64,000 bases of DNA, taken from JAQGMV01 sp035626595. GTDB taxonomy: Bacteria > Pseudomonadota > Gammaproteobacteria > Burkholderiales > SG8-41. Position numbers and translations under genes: made by a program. The DNA lies in NCBI GenBank assembly GCA_035626595.1, contig DASPNJ010000134.1, forward strand, positions 1-64,000, given 5' to 3'. Below the pieces are notes generated by a model. That model made no database searches. It saw nothing but the letters and a program-made list of their open reading frames with translations, and was not told the origin of the DNA. Shown in pieces: positions 33,538 through 42,100 of this stretch (within the stretch, counting starts at the first letter, position 1; each line of letters begins with the position of its first letter).

Positions 33538-34899
33538 ATGGCACAGCATGGATTGAGAGGCAGCCGCAAGGCGACTGCGGCGCTCGGCGCCGTGCGCGAG
33601 AACGCGCGCGAGCTGACCGGCCGCGCAACGGACTACGGCCCGGTGCTGCACCTTGCCGGCGACGCGCGTTTCGCTCTGCTCGGCGAAGCATCCCACGGCA
33701 CGCACGACTTCTACCACGAGCGCGCGCAGATCACGAAGCGGCTGATCGAGGAGAAGGGCTACACCGCGGTCGCCGTCGAGGCCGATTGGCCCGATGCGTA
33801 CCGCGTGAACCGTTACGTCCGCGGCAATTCCGACGATCGTGACGCGAATGCCGCGCTCTCGGGCTTCAAGCGCTTTCCGGCGTGGATGTGGCGCAACACC
33901 GTCGTGCGCGATTTCGTCGAGTGGCTGCGCGAGTACAACGATGCCCGGCCCGAGCCGAAGAAAGTCGGCTTCTACGGAATCGATCTCTACAGCCTCTTCA
34001 CGTCGATCGAGGCCGTGCTCGGATATCTCGACAAAGTCGATCCGGCGGCGGCGCAGCGTGCGCGCTACCGTTACTCGTGCTTCGATCACTTCGGCGAAAA
34101 CACCCAGGCGTACGGCTACGCCGCCGCGTTCGGCATGGGTGAGACGTGCGAGGAAGCGGTCGTGGCGCAGCTCGTCGAGCTCACGCGTCAGGCCGGCGAA
34201 TACGCGCGCCGCGACGGCCGTGTGGACGGCGACGAGTATTTCTACGCGCAGCAGAATGCCCGTCTCGTGAAAAACGCGGAAGAGTACTACCGCACCATGT
34301 TTCGCGGACGGATCTCCTCATGGAACCTGCGCGACAGTCACATGGTGGAGACGCTGGAGGTGCTCGAGGCGCATCTCGCGCAACGCGGCGAGCCGCCGCG
34401 CATCGCCGTGTGGGCGCACAACTCGCACCTCGGCGATGCGAGCGCCACCGAGATGGGTGAGGCCGGAGAGTGGAACGTGGGCGAGCTCGTGCGCAAGCGT
34501 TACGGCGCCGAGAGCGTCCTGATCGGCTTCAGCACGCACCGCGGGAGCGTCACCGCGGCATCCGACTGGGGTGGCGCTGCCGAACGCAAGCGCGTGCGCC
34601 CCGGCCTTCCGGAGAGCTTCGAAGACCTGTTCCACGAAGCGGGTTTCGACCGATTCATGCTCGTGCTGCGCGGCCGGCAGCCGACACAGGATCCGCTGAA
34701 CGCGCGGCGCTTACAGCGCGCGATTGGCGTGATCTATCTTCCGGAGACCGAGCGCCAGAGCCACTACTTCCATACGCATCTCGTGCAGCAATTCGACGCG
34801 ATGATCCACATCGACGAGACGCGCGCCGTCGAGCCGCTCGAGCCCGGCGCGGGGTGGCTGACGCAAGAGGCGCCCGAGACCTATCCGTCCGGCATTTGA
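33538..34899 (+). CDS. Erythromycin esterase-like (EreA/EreB superfamily) hydrolase
   Basis: 453-residue member of the EreA/EreB-like superfamily. Conserved catalytic region: FALLGEASHGTHDFYHERAQ (His pair) and AVAVEADWPDAYRVN (Glu), then RDSHMVETLE and RIAVWAHNSHLGDA. Most chromosomal members are not proven macrolide esterases and sit in stress or exopolysaccharide contexts; the substrate is open. ATG 33538 follows an AAAAGG site; four bases after the previous stop, so part of the same run of genes. Confidence 0.85.
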   Translation: MAQHGLRGSRKATAALGAVRENARELTGRATDYGPVLHLAGDARFALLGEASHGTHDFYHERAQITKRLIEEKGYTAVAVEADWPDAYRVNRYVRGNSDDRDANAALSGFKRFPAWMWRNTVVRDFVEWLREYNDARPEPKKVGFYGIDLYSLFTSIEAVLGYLDKVDPAAAQRARYRYSCFDHFGENTQAYGYAAAFGMGETCEEAVVAQLVELTRQAGEYARRDGRVDGDEYFYAQQNARLVKNAEEYYRTMFRGRISSWNLRDSHMVETLEVLEAHLAQRGEPPRIAVWAHNSHLGDASATEMGEAGEWNVGELVRKRYGAESVLIGFSTHRGSVTAASDWGGAAERKRVRPGLPESFEDLFHEAGFDRFMLVLRGRQPTQDPLNARRLQRAIGVIYLPETERQSHYFHTHLVQQFDAMIHIDETRAVEPLEPGAGWLTQEAPETYPSGI

Positions 34900-34936
34900 T
34901 CGGCGCGGCGCGCGAGCGGGTAGCGCGCCGCTCGAG

Positions 34937-35443
34937 CTAGTGGCGCGCCCGCTTGCGCGCGCGGGTGCGCGCCGCCTTGCGCGCCGCGGCGGAGCGGGCC
35001 GCCGCACCTTTGGTCTTCACCGCCTTGCGTGCCGCCGCCGAGCGATCGGCCCGTCCACGACGCGTTGCCGAAGCGTGCGCCTGTTTCGCGAGCGCCCGGC
35101 GCGACGCCGCTGAACGGCCTTCGCGCTTCAGCGCTTTCTTTACCGCGCGCGAGCGTCGTGTGGAGGTTTTCTTGGCGCCTTTGTGACCGGCCTCGTAGGC
35201 GCGTTTCGCGCTGCGCCGCGTTTTCTCGGGCGCTTCGCCCTTTTTCGGCGGCGGCAGGTCCACCCCTGCGCGGCGCGCTTTCGACAGTCCGATGGCGATC
35301 GCCTGTTTGGCCGAGCGCGCGCCGTGCTTGCCTTCGCGGACGTGCTCGATTTCCTCACGCACGAATTCGCCTGCTTGCGTCGTTGGCGCCTTGCCCTGGC
35401 GTTTGTCTTTCCTTGCGCGTTCGATCGTTTTGCGTTCAGGCAT
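34937..35443 (-). CDS. Histone H1-like basic protein (DUF6496-type N-terminus)
   Basis: 168-residue protein. The N-terminal part (residues 1-75) has EFVREEIEHVREGKHGARSAKQAIAIGLSKARRAG in outline, the pattern of DUF6496. The C-terminal half is an Arg/Lys/Ala array with repeats such as RSAAARKA and SAASRRALAKQA, like the tail of histone H1. AAGGAGG precedes ATG 35443. Likely DNA-binding and stationary-phase or stress related (inference). Confidence 0.75.
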   Translation of the reverse strand: MPERKTIERARKDKRQGKAPTTQAGEFVREEIEHVREGKHGARSAKQAIAIGLSKARRAGVDLPPPKKGEAPEKTRRSAKRAYEAGHKGAKKTSTRRSRAVKKALKREGRSAASRRALAKQAHASATRRGRADRSAAARKAVKTKGAAARSAAARKAARTRARKRARH

Positions 35444-35460
35444 CGCGGCCTCCTTTCGCG

Positions 35461-35694
35461 TCAGGCGCGGTCCCGGAGCTCCGATGCTCCGGCCTGCTTC
35501 GCACAATGCGCGCAGCAGTACACGCTGCCGTCCTTCTCGAGCCCATGCCCGACGATCCGTACGCGGCAGTGCGCGCACGTCGGCGCGAGCGTCTGAATCG
35601 CGCATTCGAAGCTGTCGAAGGTGTGGGTGTTGCCGGCCATCATTACCTGGAAGGCCTTGTCGTACTCGTTGCCGCAGTGTTCGCACTTCAACAT
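35461..35694 (-). CDS. Cys-rich zinc-ribbon-like small protein
   Basis: 77-residue protein with paired cysteines: CEHCGNEYDKAF, FECAIQTLAPTCAHCRVRIVGHG and VYCCAHCAKQAG. The CxxC pairs and His residues would bind one or two zinc ions. Often annotated as prokaryotic metallothionein. Start ATG 35694 with GGAGAG-type site upstream. Follows the same direction as the histone-like gene, 17 bases ahead of it. Confidence 0.72.
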   Translation of the reverse strand: MLKCEHCGNEYDKAFQVMMAGNTHTFDSFECAIQTLAPTCAHCRVRIVGHGLEKDGSVYCCAHCAKQAGASELRDRA

Positions 35695-35842
35695 GGGAGC
35701 TCTCCTGTGCGGTCGGAATCCCGGAGAGCCGCAAACGACGTGCCGGCGTGCGTAGGGTGCCCGCCGGCGCACGGCGATGCGCGATGCGCAGTCGCGCGCC
35801 CTGTGGGGCTGGGGCGTAGCGTGCGCCCGCGGCGCAGCTGAG

Positions 35843-36430
35843 TCAGCGCGCGGCCGGACAGCCGCGGCAGCCTTCGGTGTATGCGCCCTGGAAATCGGCG
35901 CCTTCGAGCATCGCGCCGGTGAGCGTCGCGCCCTGGAGCTGGGCATCGCGCAGGACGGCGCCGCGCAGGTTGGCGGCGCGCAGGTCGGCGCCCCGCAGCA
36001 CGGCACCCGTGAGATCGGCGCCCTGGAGACGCGCACCGGTCGCGCTCGCGCCGGTGAGGAGCGCGCGATCGAGCTCGGCGCCGCGCAAATCGGCGTCGTT
36101 CAGATTGGCCTTCTCCAGATTGGCTTCGACCAGAGTCGCCGCGACGAAGCTCGCTTTCTGAAGCTGCGCCTCCGTGAGATTCGCCCGCGTGAGATCCGCG
36201 CGGTCGAAAAGCGCGCGCGGCGCGAGCGCCCGGCGCAGATCGGCGTCACGCAGTGTGGCGTCGCGATAGTTCTTGCCGGCGAGATTCGCGCCCGCGAGTG
36301 AGGCGCCGGTCAGGTCCGCCCCTGACTGCGCGTGAACCGCCACGCTCGCGGTCAACGCGAGCGCGGCAAACGCGGCCGCCGCTGCACGCAGGGCGCGCCG
36401 CTCGCGCACCGCGGCGATTCGCAAAATCAT
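35843..36430 (-). CDS. Exported pentapeptide-repeat protein
   Basis: 195-residue protein with signal peptide (AAAAAFAALALTASVAVHA) and about 25 tandem pentapeptides of the A(D/N)Lxx type (ADLTGASLAGANLAGKNY ... ADLRAANLRGAVLRDA), which form a right-handed beta helix. A C-terminal CRGC motif may pair. ATG 36430 gives a clean signal peptide; ATG 36457 would overlap the amidase gene by 14 bases. Function not inferable from the repeat alone. Confidence 0.82.
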   Translation of the reverse strand: MILRIAAVRERRALRAAAAAFAALALTASVAVHAQSGADLTGASLAGANLAGKNYRDATLRDADLRRALAPRALFDRADLTRANLTEAQLQKASFVAATLVEANLEKANLNDADLRGAELDRALLTGASATGARLQGADLTGAVLRGADLRAANLRGAVLRDAQLQGATLTGAMLEGADFQGAYTEGCRGCPAAR

Positions 36431-36443
36431 CGCGCAGCCGCCT

Positions 36444-37802
36444 TCAAACGAGCTCATGCATCCACCGCGCGATGCCGGCGACCTGCGCGTCGGCGTGCAA
36501 CTGTCCCATGATCTGGACGCCGACCGGCAAACCCGACACGGCCAGCAGCGGCACCGTCACGGCCGGTGCGCCCAGCGAGGACGACGGATAATTGAACACC
36601 GCATCGCCGGTCGGGCGCGGCGCTTGTGGATCGTGCAGCGGCGCGGGTCCGGGCGAGGACAGACTGATGAGCGCGTCGCCGAGCGGCGCGATCGCGAGCA
36701 GACGCCGTTTCGCCTCCTCGCGCTCGAGCAATCTCTGGCGATAGTCATCGACGTTCATCGCGCGGCCGCGCTCGAGCACGCGCAGGGCTCGCGCGCTCAA
36801 CGCGCCCGGCTGCTGTTCGGCGATGTTCGCGAAGCTCCAGCGATTCTCGAACGCGCAGAGGTCGCTGTTCACGGCCTGGATATTCGCGATGCCGCGCTCG
36901 AAGGATTCGACCAGAGGCGAATCGCCGCGGCGCACGATTTCGACGTCGCGCTCGCGAAGCTGCGCGAGCACGCGCTCGAACGCTTCGCGCGTCGCGGCAT
37001 CCAGCGCTTCGAACCCGGCGGTCTCCGTGACGATCAGGCGCTGCGGCTTCACAGCATTCGGCGCGTCGGCCGGACCGAAGAGTCCCGGGTGTCCCGGATC
37101 GCCGCCGGCGCGCCCGCCGATCTCGATCGCGACGCGCCACATGTCCACCGGGGAGCCGGCGTGCACGCCCGTCGTGCTCTGGCTGTAGCCCTGCCGCTCG
37201 CCGCGGTGGAGCGCGCCCTGCGTCGGCTTGAGCGCCCAGTTGGCGCAGTAGCTCGCGGGACGGATCACCGAGCCGCCGACCTGCGTGCCGATCGCCGCAG
37301 GGATCATCGCCGCGCCCACCGCGGCGGCCGATCCGCTGGAGGACCCACCCGGCGTGCGCCGCTCGTCGAAGGGATTGGTCGTCGGCCCGGGATGCGCACC
37401 GCCGAGCTCGGTCGTCACGCATTTGCCGAGGATCACCGCGCCGGCGTCGCGCAGCGCGCGCACCACTGCGCTGTCGCGCTTCGGAAAGTTGCCCGCGAAC
37501 GCGGCGCAGCCCATCTGCGTCGGCATGTCTTTCGTCTCGATGAGATCCTTGATGCCGATTGGCATGCCGTCGATCGGCGAGAGCGGTTTGCCGGCGCGCC
37601 AGCGCGCCGCGGATGCGTCGGCCTGCGCGCGCGCGCCTTGCTCGTTCAGGACCACCCACGCTTTCACCACCGGTTCGCGCGCCGCGATCGTTTCGAGACA
37701 CCGCTCGAGGTAGCGCCGCGGATCGTCGCCGCCGTCGCGAAAACGTCCGGTGTGGTCGAAATAAGTGAGTGCGCGAAAATCGCGAGCGTCGTAGGTCATC
37801 AC
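36444..37802 (-). CDS. Amidase signature family hydrolase
   Basis: 452-residue Ser-cisSer-Lys amidase. Lys is in MPIGIKDLIETK, the Gly/Ser loop is TPGGSSSGSAAAVGAAMIP with nucleophile region GTQVGGSVIRPAS. Whether it acts on an amide, a urea derivative or a Gln side chain is not visible; the neighbours (aconitase-family pair, TctC) point to a catabolic role. Its start overlaps the small aconitase-type subunit stop (37799) by 4 bases, so translation is coupled. Confidence 0.88.
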   Translation of the reverse strand: MMTYDARDFRALTYFDHTGRFRDGGDDPRRYLERCLETIAAREPVVKAWVVLNEQGARAQADASAARWRAGKPLSPIDGMPIGIKDLIETKDMPTQMGCAAFAGNFPKRDSAVVRALRDAGAVILGKCVTTELGGAHPGPTTNPFDERRTPGGSSSGSAAAVGAAMIPAAIGTQVGGSVIRPASYCANWALKPTQGALHRGERQGYSQSTTGVHAGSPVDMWRVAIEIGGRAGGDPGHPGLFGPADAPNAVKPQRLIVTETAGFEALDAATREAFERVLAQLRERDVEIVRRGDSPLVESFERGIANIQAVNSDLCAFENRWSFANIAEQQPGALSARALRVLERGRAMNVDDYRQRLLEREEAKRRLLAIAPLGDALISLSSPGPAPLHDPQAPRPTGDAVFNYPSSSLGAPAVTVPLLAVSGLPVGVQIMGQLHADAQVAGIARWMHELV

Positions 37803-38305
37803 AGGTACCCATCCCGTATGAGCTGATCGTACGTGCCGCCCGCTTTGATGATGTCGAGCAGCATCGGCGGCATCTTCGCGCCGGCGACGCTCTCGCCCGT
37901 TCGCGTGTTCGTGAGCACACCCTGCGCGATGTCCACCCGCACGATGTCGCCTTCACGCACCGCGTCGAGCACGCCCGGACATTCCATCACCGGCAGCGCG
38001 TAATTCACGCAATTCCTGAAAAAGATGCCGGCAATCGACTCGGCGACGATCGCCGAGATGCCGAGCACGCGCAGGATCTCCGCTACCGGACGCGACGAGC
38101 CGGCGCCGAAGTTACGCCCGGCGACGATGATGTCCCCCTGCCGGACCTGATCCGCCCAGCCGGGCCGGTATGTCGCGAATATGAGCTTCGAGCGCTCGGG
38201 CAGCGTCAGCGCGTAGCCCTTGTTGGGCATCATGAGGTCGGTGTTCAGATTCGATTCCGCGAAGATCCACGCGCGGCCTTCCTGCACTGGCGCGATCGTG
38301 CTCAT
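37799..38305 (-). CDS. Aconitase/isopropylmalate-dehydratase-family small subunit
   Basis: 168-residue LeuD-like swivel domain. Typical segments: FAESNLNTDLMMP, GDIIVAGRNFGAGSSRPVAEILRVLGI and FFRNCVNYALPVM. Works with the large subunit encoded upstream; the two genes overlap by an ATGA junction. Without leuA or leuB nearby and with an amidase behind it, a side-chain hydroxyacid dehydratase (for example of the dimethylmalate or homoaconitate type) is as likely as leucine synthesis. Confidence 0.87.
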   Translation of the reverse strand: MSTIAPVQEGRAWIFAESNLNTDLMMPNKGYALTLPERSKLIFATYRPGWADQVRQGDIIVAGRNFGAGSSRPVAEILRVLGISAIVAESIAGIFFRNCVNYALPVMECPGVLDAVREGDIVRVDIAQGVLTNTRTGESVAGAKMPPMLLDIIKAGGTYDQLIRDGYL

Positions 38306-39579
38306 GCGATCCCCGCTTCCTGGAGAAAGGCCGTCGGGTCGGTGATGTAACCGACCACGGCGGAGGCCGCGACCGTCGCGGACGAAGCCATATAGATACG
38401 CGCGTCCGGACTGCCCATGCGGCCGCGGAAATTGCGCGTGCTCGAGGTGAGACACACCTCGCCCGGTCCGACCACACCCATGTGACCGCCCGCACACGCG
38501 CCGCACGTCGAATTCGTCACGAGCCCGCCGCTTTCGGCGATCGTCTCGATGTAACCCGCGCGCAACGCGTCGAGATAGACCTTCTGTGACGCGGGCGTCA
38601 CCACGAGGCGCACGCCGGGCGCGATGCGGCGGCCCTTCAGGATCGCGGCGACCGCCTTCAGGTCTTCGAGCTTGCCGTTCGCGCAGGAGCCGACGAACGC
38701 CTGATCGATTTTCACTTTGTCGTTGAATTCCGCGATCGGCAGCGTGTTCTTCGGGATGAAATCGGGCTTCGCGACCGTCGGCTTGATGTGCGAGAGATCG
38801 ATCACGTGGACCGCGGCGTAACTCGCATCGGCGTCGGATTCCACGGGCTCGAAGCCGACGTCGGTGCGGCCTTTCAGATAATCGAGCACCACTGCGTCAG
38901 CCGGCATCGTCGCGAACTCCGCGCTGATCTCCGCGCACATCGTGCAGATCGTCGCGCGATCGTCCAGCGGAATGGTCGCGAGCCCCGGTCCCGAGAACTC
39001 GACGTTGTGGCCTTCGAAGCTGCCGAGCCGCCCGGCGATGTGCAGCAGGATGTCCTTGCCGAAGACATTGGCCGGCTTCGTGCCTTCGAAACGGAACAGC
39101 ACCGTCGGCGCGACCTTGAACCACGTCTTGCCGGTGCACACGATCTGCGTGATCTCGAGCTGGCCGAGGCCGCGCGCGCCGCAATTGAGCACGCCGGACG
39201 CGATCGTATGCGAGTCGGAGCAGACCAGGATCTGCCCCGGCAGGGCGAGGCCGCTCTCCTGGATCACCTGATGGCAGATGCCCGAGCGCCCGACGTCGAA
39301 GAAGCGCTTGATGCCGAAACGCGCCGCGAATGCGCGCGCCTTCGCGTGCGCCGCGGCATCGTCGATCTTGCTCGCGGGCACGCGATGGTCGAGGATCAGC
39401 GCGACCTTGTCGGGATCGGCAATGCGTTTGGGCTGCGCGAGCTTCTCGTCCACGAGGTAGCTCAGATCGATCTGGACCGCCATGTCGACGTCGCAGACGA
39501 GAATGTCCCCCGGTTTCGTGCTCTCGACGCCGGCATGCCGCGCCAGAATCTTCTCGATCATCGTCATGCCCATCGGCAT
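38302..39579 (-). CDS. Aconitase/isopropylmalate-dehydratase-family large subunit
   Basis: 425-residue Fe-S hydratase large subunit (LeuC-like). Cluster cysteines in TICTMCAEISAE, VGSCANGKLEDL and NSTCGACAGGHMG; substrate loop LVCSDSHTIASG. ATG 39579 (MPMGMTMIEKIL) is preferred over the ATG 12 codons upstream. A TACAAT -10-like sequence lies 28 bases upstream. Reversible hydration/dehydration of a hydroxyacid; substrate not fixed by sequence. Divergent from tctC. Confidence 0.87.
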   Translation of the reverse strand: MPMGMTMIEKILARHAGVESTKPGDILVCDVDMAVQIDLSYLVDEKLAQPKRIADPDKVALILDHRVPASKIDDAAAHAKARAFAARFGIKRFFDVGRSGICHQVIQESGLALPGQILVCSDSHTIASGVLNCGARGLGQLEITQIVCTGKTWFKVAPTVLFRFEGTKPANVFGKDILLHIAGRLGSFEGHNVEFSGPGLATIPLDDRATICTMCAEISAEFATMPADAVVLDYLKGRTDVGFEPVESDADASYAAVHVIDLSHIKPTVAKPDFIPKNTLPIAEFNDKVKIDQAFVGSCANGKLEDLKAVAAILKGRRIAPGVRLVVTPASQKVYLDALRAGYIETIAESGGLVTNSTCGACAGGHMGVVGPGEVCLTSSTRNFRGRMGSPDARIYMASSATVAASAVVGYITDPTAFLQEAGIA

Positions 39580-39644
39580 CGTCCTCGTTCGGTTCGGTGT
39601 CGCAAAATTGTACACTGCGCCCTTTGCCTCGATCCGCGACGCTG
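39580..39644. promoter_or_regulatory. Divergent promoter region of hydratase operon and tctC
   Basis: 65 bases between two outward starts. On the minus strand TACAAT (39612 to 39607) looks like a -10 element for the hydratase operon; no clear -35. The A/T-rich CAAAATTGTACACT is the only AT-rich patch here. Confidence 0.4.
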
Positions 39645-40607
39645 ATGAGACATTCGATTACGACTTGCATGCTGATTGCGCTGTTCTCCGCTGGAGCCGG
39701 CGCGCAGGACTATCCTTCGAAACCGGTGCGCATCATCGTGCCGCTGCCCGCGGGCAGCACCGGCGAGGCGATGGCGCGGCTCGTCGCCGACAACCTCGCG
39801 CAGAAGACCGGCCAATCGTTCATCGTCGAGACGCGGCCCGGCGCGAGCGGCCAGATCGGCGCGGCCGCGGTGGCGAAGGCGCCGCCGGACGGCTATACGC
39901 TCATGGTCGCGTCCGTCGGACCGGTGACCATCAATCCGGCGGTGTACGGCGCGAAGCTCGGCTTCGATCCACTGAAGGATTTCACGCCGATCACGCAGAT
40001 CGCGAACACGACCTCCGTCATCATCATGCACCCGTCGGTGCCGGTGAAAACGCTCGCGCAGCTCATCACGTTCGCGAAGGCGCGCCCGGGACAGTTGATG
40101 TACGCGAGCGCCGGCAACACGTCCACCACGAATCTCTACATGGCGCTCCTGAGCACCATGACGGGTATCAAGATGCTGCACGTGCCCTATAAGGGCAGCA
40201 CGCAGGGCATGATCTCGGTGGCGAGCGGCGAGACGCAGCTCATGATCACCGGCTGGATCAACGCGCTGCCCATGACCAAACAAGGCAAGGTGCGGCCCCT
40301 CGCGGTGGTGTCCGCGCGGCGCAGCCCGGTGGCGCCCCAGCTTCAGGCGATCGGCGAGGTCGTGCCGGGATACGACGCCGACCAGTGGTACGGCGTGCTC
40401 GCCCCGGCGGGCACGCCGAAGAACATCATCGGCCTGCTGCACACGACCATCGTGAACGGGCTGCAAACGCCGGAGGCGCGCGCGTACCTCACGCAGAGCG
40501 GCGCCGAGCCCGTGGGCAATACGCCCGAGCAGTTCGGCGCGCGCATCCGGGCCGAGATCGCGAAGTGGACGAAGATCGTGAACGCGACCGGTGCGAAGCC
40601 CCAGTGA
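39645..40607 (+). CDS. Tripartite tricarboxylate transporter (Bug/TctC) binding protein
   Basis: 320-residue periplasmic solute-binding protein with signal peptide (MLIALFSAGAGAQ, cleavage about 20). Family pattern YPSKPVRIIVPLPAGSTGEAMARLVA, VAKAPPDGYTLMVAS, ARPGQLMYASAGNTSTTNLYM and GTPKNIIGLLH. Binds an organic acid, probably the substrate of the neighbouring hydratase/amidase genes (inference). The membrane partners TctA/TctB are not in the window, as is common for Bug proteins. Confidence 0.9.
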   Translation: MRHSITTCMLIALFSAGAGAQDYPSKPVRIIVPLPAGSTGEAMARLVADNLAQKTGQSFIVETRPGASGQIGAAAVAKAPPDGYTLMVASVGPVTINPAVYGAKLGFDPLKDFTPITQIANTTSVIIMHPSVPVKTLAQLITFAKARPGQLMYASAGNTSTTNLYMALLSTMTGIKMLHVPYKGSTQGMISVASGETQLMITGWINALPMTKQGKVRPLAVVSARRSPVAPQLQAIGEVVPGYDADQWYGVLAPAGTPKNIIGLLHTTIVNGLQTPEARAYLTQSGAEPVGNTPEQFGARIRAEIAKWTKIVNATGAKPQ

Positions 40608-40632
40608 GCGCGCGCGCTAGCACGCCCGCGCG

Positions 40633-41475
40633 GTGAATCACCAGACGCGCGGCGCCCTGCTGATGGCGGGCGGCGCGCTGCTCATCACGCTGAACGACGT
40701 AGCGACCAAGCTTCTCACCGCGAACTATCCGGTCGGTCAGGTGATGTGCCTGCGGCATGCATCGACGCTGCTCGTGATCGTGCCGTATGCGTTCGCCTTT
40801 ACGGGTCTGCGCGCGCTGCGTGTCACGCATTGGCCGGGACAACTCGTGCGCGGGACGCTGTTCATCGCTTCCGCGGTGTTCATGATCTGGAGCCTGAGCG
40901 TGCTGCCGCTCACGACCGTGACGGCGATCGTGTTCGCCTCGCCGATCTTCGTTGCAGTGCTCGCGACGCCGCTTCTGAAGGAGCGCGTGTCGCCGCGGCG
41001 CTGGCTGGCCGTGATCGTCGGCTTCTGCGGCGTGCTGGTAGTCGTGCGGCCCGGCAGCACCGCATTCGACTGGGTGCTGCTGCTCCCGGTGCTCGCCGCC
41101 GCGGTGAACGCCTTCCGCGACATCATCACGCGGCACCTGTCGCGCACCGAGACCTCAATCTCGATCCTCTTCTGGTCCACGGTCATTGTCATGATGGCGG
41201 GCCTGGCGACGGCGCCGTTCGGATGGAACGCGGTGACGCCCGGCGCGGCCGCGCTGTTCGTCGCGGCGGGGGTCTCGAACGCGGGCGCGCATTTCCTGAT
41301 GATCGAGGCGCTGCGCTACGGCGAGGCGGCGGCGGTGGCGCCGGTGCGCTACACGATCCTGCTCTGGGCAATCGTTTTCGGGTTCGTATTGTGGGCCGAG
41401 GTGCCGGGCCTGGCCGTCCTGCTGGGCGCGGCGCTCATCATCGGCAGCACGCTGTACGGCGCGCGCGTGAAGTGA
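40633..41475 (+). CDS. EamA-family (DMT) exporter
   Basis: 280-residue membrane protein with ten spans in two five-span EamA repeats (GALLITLNDVATKLL, PIFVAVLATPLLKERVSPRRWLAV, and YTILLWAIVFGFVLWAEVPGLAVLLGAALIIG in outline). Starts with GTG at 40633. Probably a metabolite exporter. 25 bases behind tctC, likely co-transcribed. Confidence 0.87.
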   Translation: MNHQTRGALLMAGGALLITLNDVATKLLTANYPVGQVMCLRHASTLLVIVPYAFAFTGLRALRVTHWPGQLVRGTLFIASAVFMIWSLSVLPLTTVTAIVFASPIFVAVLATPLLKERVSPRRWLAVIVGFCGVLVVVRPGSTAFDWVLLLPVLAAAVNAFRDIITRHLSRTETSISILFWSTVIVMMAGLATAPFGWNAVTPGAAALFVAAGVSNAGAHFLMIEALRYGEAAAVAPVRYTILLWAIVFGFVLWAEVPGLAVLLGAALIIGSTLYGARVK

Positions 41476-41620
41476 CCGCGTACGGCATGTTCCTGCACCC
41501 GGCCCGTGCGGCCGGCATGACACTTGCGATACCGGGCCACGGGCAAAGGACCGGGAGTGGTTTCGCGCGAGCTTGGCGTCCTGCTCCAGGTCATGCCCTT
41601 ACTTTGAGAGAGGTGTCGCG

Positions 41621-41965
41621 ATGAAGAAATGGATGATGGTGCTCTCGGCTGGGGCAGTCGCGTTGACGATGGGTGTGGTGTACGCGCAGAGCAGCGGGGC
41701 CGGAGGTGCGTACGGCGCCGGTAGCGGCGGTGCCGCTGCAAGCGCGGGCGCAGGCGGCAGCAGCGCGGGCGATGCCGGCGCGGCCGCACGCTCCGGTGCA
41801 GGCGGCTCGGCCGCCAGCAGCGGCGGTGCGGGCGCGATGTCCGGTTCGGCCGGTGCGACGAGCGGTGCAGCGGGTGGTGCCGGAATGGGTGCGGGCGGCA
41901 CCGACACCGGCGCTACGACCGGTGCGGGCGGCGGCGAGCGTGCCGCGCGCGCCGACAGAGGATAG
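41621..41965 (+). CDS. Secreted Gly/Ala/Ser low-complexity protein
   Basis: 114-residue protein with a signal peptide (MKKWMMVLSAGAVALTMGVVYAQ) and a mature part made almost only of Gly, Ala and Ser with short repeats (GAGGAYGAGSGGAAAS, AGATSGAAGGAG). GAGAGG upstream supports ATG 41621. Real expression is likely since the terminator at 42010 follows, but no function can be assigned. Confidence 0.6.
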   Translation: MKKWMMVLSAGAVALTMGVVYAQSSGAGGAYGAGSGGAAASAGAGGSSAGDAGAAARSGAGGSAASSGGAGAMSGSAGATSGAAGGAGMGAGGTDTGATTGAGGGERAARADRG

Positions 41966-42009
41966 TCGGCCAGCACCTCGGCGCGTCGAGAAATCTCGCG
42001 CGCAACAGA

Positions 42010-42037
42010 AAACGGGCTGCCTCGAGGCAGCCCGTTT
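42010..42037. terminator. Rho-independent terminator
   Basis: Perfect 12-bp stem AAACGGGCTGCC / GGCAGCCCGTTT with a TCGA loop, followed by GTTCGT; lies 45 bases after the low-complexity gene and 64 bases before the fused oxidoreductase start. Confidence 0.88.
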
Positions 42038-42100
42038 GTTCGTACAGCACCGCATCCCAGGCAGAGCGACGGCGAATCCGATTAAGGCGCGGTATTCTCC

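Noticed and set aside
38302..39579. Leucine biosynthesis reading of the LeuC/LeuD-like pair
   Set aside because: No leuA or leuB around and the pair is coupled to an amidase; kept as family-level only.
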